A DNA stretch of 59,333 bases, from positions 1 to 59,333 of the forward strand of contig JAPYTD010000025.1 in NCBI GenBank assembly GCA_029936315.1, given 5' to 3'. The notes beneath the pieces were generated by a model, which worked only from the letters and a program-made list of their open reading frames with translations, ran no database searches and had not been told where the DNA came from. The position numbers and the translations under genes were made by a program. The first letter of the stretch is position 1, and every line of letters starts with the position of its first letter. The DNA is from Planctomycetota bacterium (GTDB taxonomy: Bacteria > Planctomycetota > UBA1135 > UBA2386). Of this stretch, positions 54,450 to 59,333 are shown piece after piece.

Positions 54450-56446
54450 CGTCTGCGACCCCTGTCTTCGACCAACTCCACGCACCACAGTCCCGAGTTC
54501 CAATCGGAGAAGAAGATCTTGCCCTTGTGTGGCTGTGGGCCCCAGACCATCGATGCGTTCGGCACGACGGCCCTCGGATGCGTTGGGATGAACCACGCGA
54601 TCTCGCGGCCCTGACGGTAGAGGTCGCCCATCAGTTCGCCCGAGATGTCGACGACCCGCAGGCCACCGTTGTAGTAAGCGACGTAGAGCAGGTTGCCTTC
54701 GATCCACAGGTTGTGCGTGCCGGCTTCCGGGACCTGGTAGCGGGCCACTTCCTTCGGCTCGTCGAGGTCGGTGAAGTCGATGAAGTGGAGCCAGCCGCGC
54801 GCGTAGGTCGGCTTGGTCTTGGTGTGCAGCCCGTGAGGGAACGCTTCATCGCCAGCAACGACGTAGAACTTGCCCGTGTCCTTGCTGCGCCACGGGAACG
54901 CCGCGTGATTCCAGCCGCTTGGATACGCGTAGCTCGCGATCTTGACCGGGTTCGATGGCGAACCGCCACGAATGCCGTTGCCGATGTCGACCATGTGCAC
55001 GCCGTAACGCCAGTTGGACGAGAAGGCGATGCCGTTCTCGATCCAGACGTCGTGGATCGATGCACCCGGCTCGAAGATCTGGTACGAACCGACCCGCGTC
55101 GGTGCCAGCGGATTCTTGATGTCGAGCACGTCGTAGCGACGGCCGGCGCTCAGCGCGTAGACGTAGTTCTTGTCGATGAACACATTGTGCACGCCACCGG
55201 TCAGTTCGTCGTCGTACTGCGACAGGCGTTTCGGGTTCTTGGGGTTCGTGACGTCGTAGACGACCAGGCCGTTCTTGCGGTTGGATGCGCCTTCTCGGCT
55301 GATGATGCACAGGCGACCATCTTCGGAGACCTTGACGTCGTTGACCGTGCGTGCGTCGCAGGTAACGGTCGCGATGCGCTCGATGCGGCTCGGGTCGGTG
55401 ACATCCCAGAAGATGGCATCGCCGTTGGCGCCCCAGGTGCCCGTCACACAGTAGTCGCGGCCGTCGACGCCTTCCCAGACCCAGAGGTCGGACGTGTGCA
55501 CGTCGAGCACGGCACCGTGGCCGATCTTCTTGAGCTTGCGTTTCTGGGTCAGGCGCTGGTTGCAGCGGATCGTCAAACGATCGGTGACGCTGCCGCAGGT
55601 TGCGACGATCGTGTAGAGGCCCGGAGCCTCGGCGACGAAGCGGCCGTCTTGCTCGATCTGGCCCGTGGCGCCGTTGCCCAGCGCATCATCGGGGGTGGCG
55701 TGCAATGTGTAGTGCACCGGCACGCTATCGATCTCAGAGCCGCCGGCCGAGCGCAAGTTGGTGGTGAAGTGCACTACGTCACCGGTGCGCGCCGTCTGGT
55801 GCGATGCGGCCAGCTTCAGGCTGCGCACCGGGTTCTCAAAAACTACGATTGGGTGCTCGTGCTTGATGCCACCACCGTTGGCGTGCAACGTCGCCGAACC
55901 AGGTCGGCCGGCGGTGAGGTAGCCATACGCATCGATGGCCATGGCATCGGTGTTGCTGCTGGACAGGGCTACCGTGAGGTCGGTGCGTGCAACATTCTTC
56001 TTGTCGACGACCGCGGCAGTCACCCGCACGGTCGTGCCGGTGTAGAGCTTGCTCGGCGCGCCGGTGAGTTGGATCGCGGTGGGGGTCGGATGGGGGACCG
56101 ACACGATCACCTTGGCCTCCGGGCCGCGACCGCTTGGGAGAATGGCTCGAACGATGATTTCGAAGTTGCCGGGTTTGATGGCCGTCACCTCGCCGCTGCG
56201 ACTGACCCGAACGGATCGCCGCGCACGCGAGAGGTAGAGCAGGTTGCCCTTGGTCGGCTCGCCATCCTTGTCGAGGATCGTCGCCTCGAGCTGGGCCTTC
56301 TCGCCAACTGGCAAGGTCAACCGGTCGGGGCTGACTTGCACCTTGCCGTTGTCAGAAGGTTTGGAGAGCTGCTGGGCGAGGGCCGTCGAAGGTGCGGCCA
56401 TCGCGAGCAGCAAGATGGCAGAGACGGTGCGGGTGTAGTGGACCAA
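54446..56446 (-). CDS. Secreted Ig-like plus LVIVD-repeat protein
   Basis: The 666-residue protein has a signal peptide ('SAILLLAMAAPSTALA'), about three bacterial Ig-like regions (about residues 30-330: 'SPDRLTLPVGEKAQLEATI', 'TPTAIQLTGAPSKLYTGT') and then LVIVD-type propeller repeats ('YNGGLRVVDISGEL', 'YGVHMVDIGNGI'). Surface-exposed, function unknown. I place the start at TTG 56446 because AGGAG lies six bases before it and the signal peptide follows at once; the frame runs further upstream without a ribosome site. Overlap with the downstream YVTN gene shows an operon. Confidence 0.82.
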   Translation of the reverse strand: MVHYTRTVSAILLLAMAAPSTALAQQLSKPSDNGKVQVSPDRLTLPVGEKAQLEATILDKDGEPTKGNLLYLSRARRSVRVSRSGEVTAIKPGNFEIIVRAILPSGRGPEAKVIVSVPHPTPTAIQLTGAPSKLYTGTTVRVTAAVVDKKNVARTDLTVALSSSNTDAMAIDAYGYLTAGRPGSATLHANGGGIKHEHPIVVFENPVRSLKLAASHQTARTGDVVHFTTNLRSAGGSEIDSVPVHYTLHATPDDALGNGATGQIEQDGRFVAEAPGLYTIVATCGSVTDRLTIRCNQRLTQKRKLKKIGHGAVLDVHTSDLWVWEGVDGRDYCVTGTWGANGDAIFWDVTDPSRIERIATVTCDARTVNDVKVSEDGRLCIISREGASNRKNGLVVYDVTNPKNPKRLSQYDDELTGGVHNVFIDKNYVYALSAGRRYDVLDIKNPLAPTRVGSYQIFEPGASIHDVWIENGIAFSSNWRYGVHMVDIGNGIRGGSPSNPVKIASYAYPSGWNHAAFPWRSKDTGKFYVVAGDEAFPHGLHTKTKPTYARGWLHFIDFTDLDEPKEVARYQVPEAGTHNLWIEGNLLYVAYYNGGLRVVDISGELMGDLYRQGREIAWFIPTHPRAVVPNASMVWGPQPHKGKIFFSDWNSGLWCVELVEDRGRRR

Positions 56447-56460
56447 TGGGGGCTCCTGAG
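56447..56460 (-). promoter_or_regulatory. Shine-Dalgarno that fixes a TTG start
   Basis: On the minus strand AGGAG (plus-strand 56453-56457) stands six bases before the TTG at 56446. Most genes in this window show no such site, so this one is informative for the start choice. Confidence 0.7.
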
Positions 56461-56575
56461 GATTGCGACATTCGGCGCGGCTCAGAAGTCTATGCGGTGC
56501 CTCGCGGCAAGTGCCAGAGTGCATCCACATGGAACGCCGTCGCGACACATTCGGTGCGCTTGCGGCGTGGCGGGT

Positions 56576-56599
56576 GGCGGCTGACTCTTGCCAGCCGCC
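56576..56599 (-). terminator. Hairpin after the FG-GAP gene
   Basis: A perfect 8-bp GC-rich stem (56576-56583 with 56592-56599) with an 8-base loop lies 18 bases beyond the FG-GAP gene stop, in its transcribed direction. No T-run. It separates that gene from the LVIVD-YVTN operon. Confidence 0.45.
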
Positions 56600-56616
56600 C
56601 TACGACCCCGACTCTG

Positions 56617-59238
56617 CTAGTTCCACGTCACGTGGAGCGCGTTCGTGATACCGACTCCCAGGGCCTGGCCCGAATCGCTGTAGACCGACTGCACGTAGAG
56701 CGAGAAGCCCGGCGGCAGCAGGCCACCGATTGCCAGCGGCACGATGAAGTTCCCGCTGACGTCAGCGAACGTCGTCCCGAGGATGACCGGTGCCGGCGAG
56801 ATCAGTTGGCCACCGTTCCAAGGGATCGGGTTCGGGAACAGGTCGAACACGAGCAGTCCGTTGGTAAATGCGGGCATGCCTTCGATCGCAAGCGTCGTAT
56901 TCGTGCCGGGCGACAGGTCGCCACCGCACATGCTCAGCGTTGCCGCACCAACGGTCGTCAACGGGAAGGTCGGCTGGCAGACTTCGCAGTTGAACCTCTC
57001 GGCCCGGAACACATCGATACCGCACTCAACGATGTTTGGCGAGCCGGTGTCCCACGCGCGGAAGCGCACCTGCACAGTCGACGTCGTCGTGATGAACTGG
57101 CCCACCGCGAAGCTGTACTCCTGCCACTGGTTCGTGTGGTTTGGCGAGTTGCCAATCTGGGCGACAATCGTGACGACCGTCACCCAATTGCTTCCGTCAC
57201 CAGAAACGGCAACTTCCAACGCGTCACTGCCGCTCGAATACACCCACGCCTGGAACGTGATCGTGCCGTCCGAACCCGAGTAGTCGAGCGGCGGCGAGAT
57301 CAAATCGGTCGGACCGCCATCGACGTCGTTGAGGCCCGCGGGCTCGACCAGCGCACCTTGCTTCGTGATGAAGCAGTTGTCGGCTGCACCAGGCTGCGCA
57401 TCGTTGAACGGTGCCGCAATCTGGCCACTGTTGACGGTGCCGTTGGGGTCGGCGCGTTCCCATGCTCCATTGATCAGACCAGCGCCGTTGACAACGGTGA
57501 AGCCGCCAGCGTTGCTTTCGAAGTCATTGCTGTAGACCTGGTCGACCGAGTTTGCGGCGAGGCCTGCGTAGAAGCTGGCGGGAGCGGCCGGTGGATCGTT
57601 GAACGTCACGGCGTTGTTGCCCTGGACACTAACGTAGAAGCGCACCGCGTCGGCGCACATCATTGCCGGCAGCAAGCCGGTGTAGCGGCCGGTGCCGTTG
57701 TCGGTCATCGGCTGCGCCGTGAACGAGCCATTGTTGATCGAGTAGTGCAGCTGACCAGTGCCGGAGACCGGTAGAAGGCCACCGGTGCCGACGATGTCGA
57801 CGACAATGGCCTGTGCAGATCCGGGGCTGATCATCGTCGGCAGGCCACCTACGTAGGAGAACGAAATGTCGGTCGGTGGGTCGTTGATGTAGATCTGCGT
57901 GCCGGTGCATCGGCCGACCACCATGTCCTTCCAGCCATCGCCATCGATGTCGAAGATCGCGACATCGAAGGTGCCTTGCAGGGCTGCTGGCGTGATGCCA
58001 CCCACGACCTGACCAGCCACCGTCTGCTCTTGCAGTGTGACGTTCGGCGCGTTGCCGAGGTTGCGGAAGATGTGGCAGCGACGGTTGCAGCCACCGATGT
58101 CGACATCGACGTCGGCGATGATTGCGTCGGGCCAACCATCGTTGTCGAGGTCGGCGACGAGGTTGTTGCCGCCGAAACCATCGTCGCCGCCACCACCGCT
58201 GTAGGTGAAGGCGATCGTCGCCGAGAACGGCACGGGAACCTGACCCGCCGTGGCGGTTTGGTTGAGCACGTAGCGGTCCTGACCGTCATCGCTGACGATG
58301 ATGTCTGGCAGACCGTCGTTGTTGAGGTCGCCAATATTGAAGTGGTACGGCGCGTTGTTGTAGAAGACGTCATAGGTGCCGAAGATGCCTTCGGTCACCG
58401 TATTGTTGAAGCTGATCGAGATGCCCTGCGGCGCGTTGAGTGCGTCGTCCTTGAGGATGTCGAGTTTACCGTCGTTGTTCATGTCAACGATCGCGACCTT
58501 CATGCCGAATGATGACTCGAGCATCACCGGGCTCATGCGCGCCGCGGACTCATCCGTGAAGTAGCCGGTGCCGTCGTTGATCAGCAAGCGGTCGTTGATG
58601 TCGACTGCGCGCGGACCACCCTGCTGGTAGTCGCCGAAGTAGAGGTCGATGTCGCCATCGCCATCGACGTCGCCGGCCGCGACCGAGCAGAAGCGGTGTT
58701 CGCCGCCCCATGCGGTGTCGTCGATGCGCAGCGCATCGTCATACAGAAGCCCCTGCCAGGTGCCGCCGCTCATGCCGAGGTTGATGTAGACGCGGGGCAC
58801 TCGGATGTACTGCGCCTGGCCCGCCGTCAGTGTGGTGCACGTGATGACATCATCCCACGTGTCACCGTTGACGTCGGCGATGACGACGTCGCGATCGTTG
58901 GTCGCGTCGAGAAAGGCCGTGCTTCCGGGCACCGTCGAAACGGTCAGCGTTGCGGAGCGATCCGTTAGCACGCCGCCCTCATTCATCAGCAACACGTTTT
59001 GGAAGTGACCTCCCGACGTGAACGGTTGCTTGCGCACGACTACGAGGTCGATGTCACCATCCTTGTCGAGGTCTGCCCATGCATAGTCCTTCTCCTGGGT
59101 GTCGTTGGCGACCAACGCGTTGCTTGCCGACACACGCGTAGCGGTTTGGTCTTGGAAGCTGACCCACTGTGCTCGCAGCGACGGCGCGGCAGCGGTGGCA
59201 AGAAGTAGCAAACAGAACGTGTGACTCGAGAAGCGCAC
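56617..59238 (-). CDS. Secreted FG-GAP/VCBS-repeat protein with jelly-roll and lineage C-terminal module
   Basis: The 873-residue protein has a signal peptide ('FCLLLLATAAAPSLRA') and an integrin-like propeller with six calcium-type motifs such as 'DLDKDGDIDLVVV', 'DVDGDGDIDLYFG', 'DMNNDGKLDIL', 'DLNNDGLPDIIV', 'DLDNDGWPDAII' and 'DIDGDGWKDMVV'. After a linker comes a jelly-roll-like domain (about residues 580-770), and the last ~100 residues match the C-terminal module of the left-edge protein. Ligand-binding at the surface is inferred. I chose GTG at 59238: AGAGG lies five bases upstream and the signal peptide begins there; no ATG fits. Confidence 0.85.
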   Translation of the reverse strand: MRFSSHTFCLLLLATAAAPSLRAQWVSFQDQTATRVSASNALVANDTQEKDYAWADLDKDGDIDLVVVRKQPFTSGGHFQNVLLMNEGGVLTDRSATLTVSTVPGSTAFLDATNDRDVVIADVNGDTWDDVITCTTLTAGQAQYIRVPRVYINLGMSGGTWQGLLYDDALRIDDTAWGGEHRFCSVAAGDVDGDGDIDLYFGDYQQGGPRAVDINDRLLINDGTGYFTDESAARMSPVMLESSFGMKVAIVDMNNDGKLDILKDDALNAPQGISISFNNTVTEGIFGTYDVFYNNAPYHFNIGDLNNDGLPDIIVSDDGQDRYVLNQTATAGQVPVPFSATIAFTYSGGGGDDGFGGNNLVADLDNDGWPDAIIADVDVDIGGCNRRCHIFRNLGNAPNVTLQEQTVAGQVVGGITPAALQGTFDVAIFDIDGDGWKDMVVGRCTGTQIYINDPPTDISFSYVGGLPTMISPGSAQAIVVDIVGTGGLLPVSGTGQLHYSINNGSFTAQPMTDNGTGRYTGLLPAMMCADAVRFYVSVQGNNAVTFNDPPAAPASFYAGLAANSVDQVYSNDFESNAGGFTVVNGAGLINGAWERADPNGTVNSGQIAAPFNDAQPGAADNCFITKQGALVEPAGLNDVDGGPTDLISPPLDYSGSDGTITFQAWVYSSGSDALEVAVSGDGSNWVTVVTIVAQIGNSPNHTNQWQEYSFAVGQFITTTSTVQVRFRAWDTGSPNIVECGIDVFRAERFNCEVCQPTFPLTTVGAATLSMCGGDLSPGTNTTLAIEGMPAFTNGLLVFDLFPNPIPWNGGQLISPAPVILGTTFADVSGNFIVPLAIGGLLPPGFSLYVQSVYSDSGQALGVGITNALHVTWN

Positions 59239-59333
59239 GGATACCTCTTGCTCAATGGTTAGCCGTTCCCGCGCTGGCAACGTGATGTTCGCCTGCGAGT
59301 AGGTCCGGGTTGGGGCCGGCACAGCGTAACGGG

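Noticed and set aside
54434..56584. 716-residue open frame on the plus strand opposite the LVIVD gene
   Set aside because: Full-length antisense openness is expected in GC-rich coding sequence; the minus-strand product has a signal peptide, Ig-like and LVIVD motifs and a Shine-Dalgarno, while this one has no recognisable motif.

Overview
This 59.3 kb window is GC-rich, densely coded bacterial chromosome. No rRNA, insertion sequence, integrase or CRISPR array was seen. The gene style points to Planctomycetota: large secreted FG-GAP, LVIVD and PQQ-type propellers, a PEP-CTERM protein, DUF4388 plus PEGA architecture, pseudopilin operons without their ATPase, many starts without a Shine-Dalgarno, and a C-terminal module shared by the secreted proteins at the two window edges. 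The phylum is an inference from this style, not from a marker gene.

Layout. 1-2258: end of a large secreted protein (open at the left edge), convergent with rsmE. 2497-20972 (+): a tightly packed pseudopilus operon with overlapping start and stop codons. It encodes an FHA membrane protein, a PilM-PilN fusion, a PilO-like protein, a TPR protein, GspG, a GspH-like pseudopilin with a LamG-like domain, a 1739-residue GspK, GspJ-like and GspI-like pseudopilins, a secreted CxxCxG protein and a parvulin lipoprotein. scpB follows at 21004. No GspE, GspF or GspD gene is present, so the motor and secretin must be encoded elsewhere if the machine is complete. 22161-22280: tRNA-Glu and its terminator, then a collapsed remnant of an acyl-adenylate ligase, a NUDIX hydrolase and a membrane protein. 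24161-28366: an NhaC-family antiporter diverging from an APC permease, then a coiled-coil membrane protein. 28438-30784 (-): HEAT-repeat lipoprotein, RluD-type pseudouridine synthase, and a lipoprotein with a PEP-CTERM tail behind a near-consensus sigma-54 promoter. 31172-36422: a 1207-residue DUF4388/PEGA/PQQ protein and a divergent secreted protein whose start regions touch. 36577-39030 (-): class V aminotransferase (cysteine desulfurase family), ThiF/MoeB-like adenylyltransferase and a 7Fe ferredoxin, followed by tRNA-Leu.

39417-46339: a rhamnogalacturonan-lyase-like lipoprotein convergent with a four-gene operon (PH-like membrane protein, epimerase-aminotransferase fusion, Gfo/Idh dehydrogenase, LbH N-acetyltransferase). 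The operon looks like synthesis of a diacetamido (or 3-acetamido) nucleotide sugar for surface glycans. 46590-53371: unknown protein, thioredoxin-fold protein without its cysteines, gcvP, small membrane protein, and a secreted AhpC/TSA-like protein with CxxC. 53382-59238 (-): YVTN and LVIVD propeller proteins in one operon (the second has a TTG start with a good Shine-Dalgarno), then a six-repeat FG-GAP protein.

Most notable: the minor pseudopilins carry repeated beta modules resembling phage-tail RG...G...H..G motifs plus LamG-like lectin domains, suggesting a pseudopilus with an elaborate tip; and the lipoprotein with a PEP-CTERM tail under sigma-54 control.
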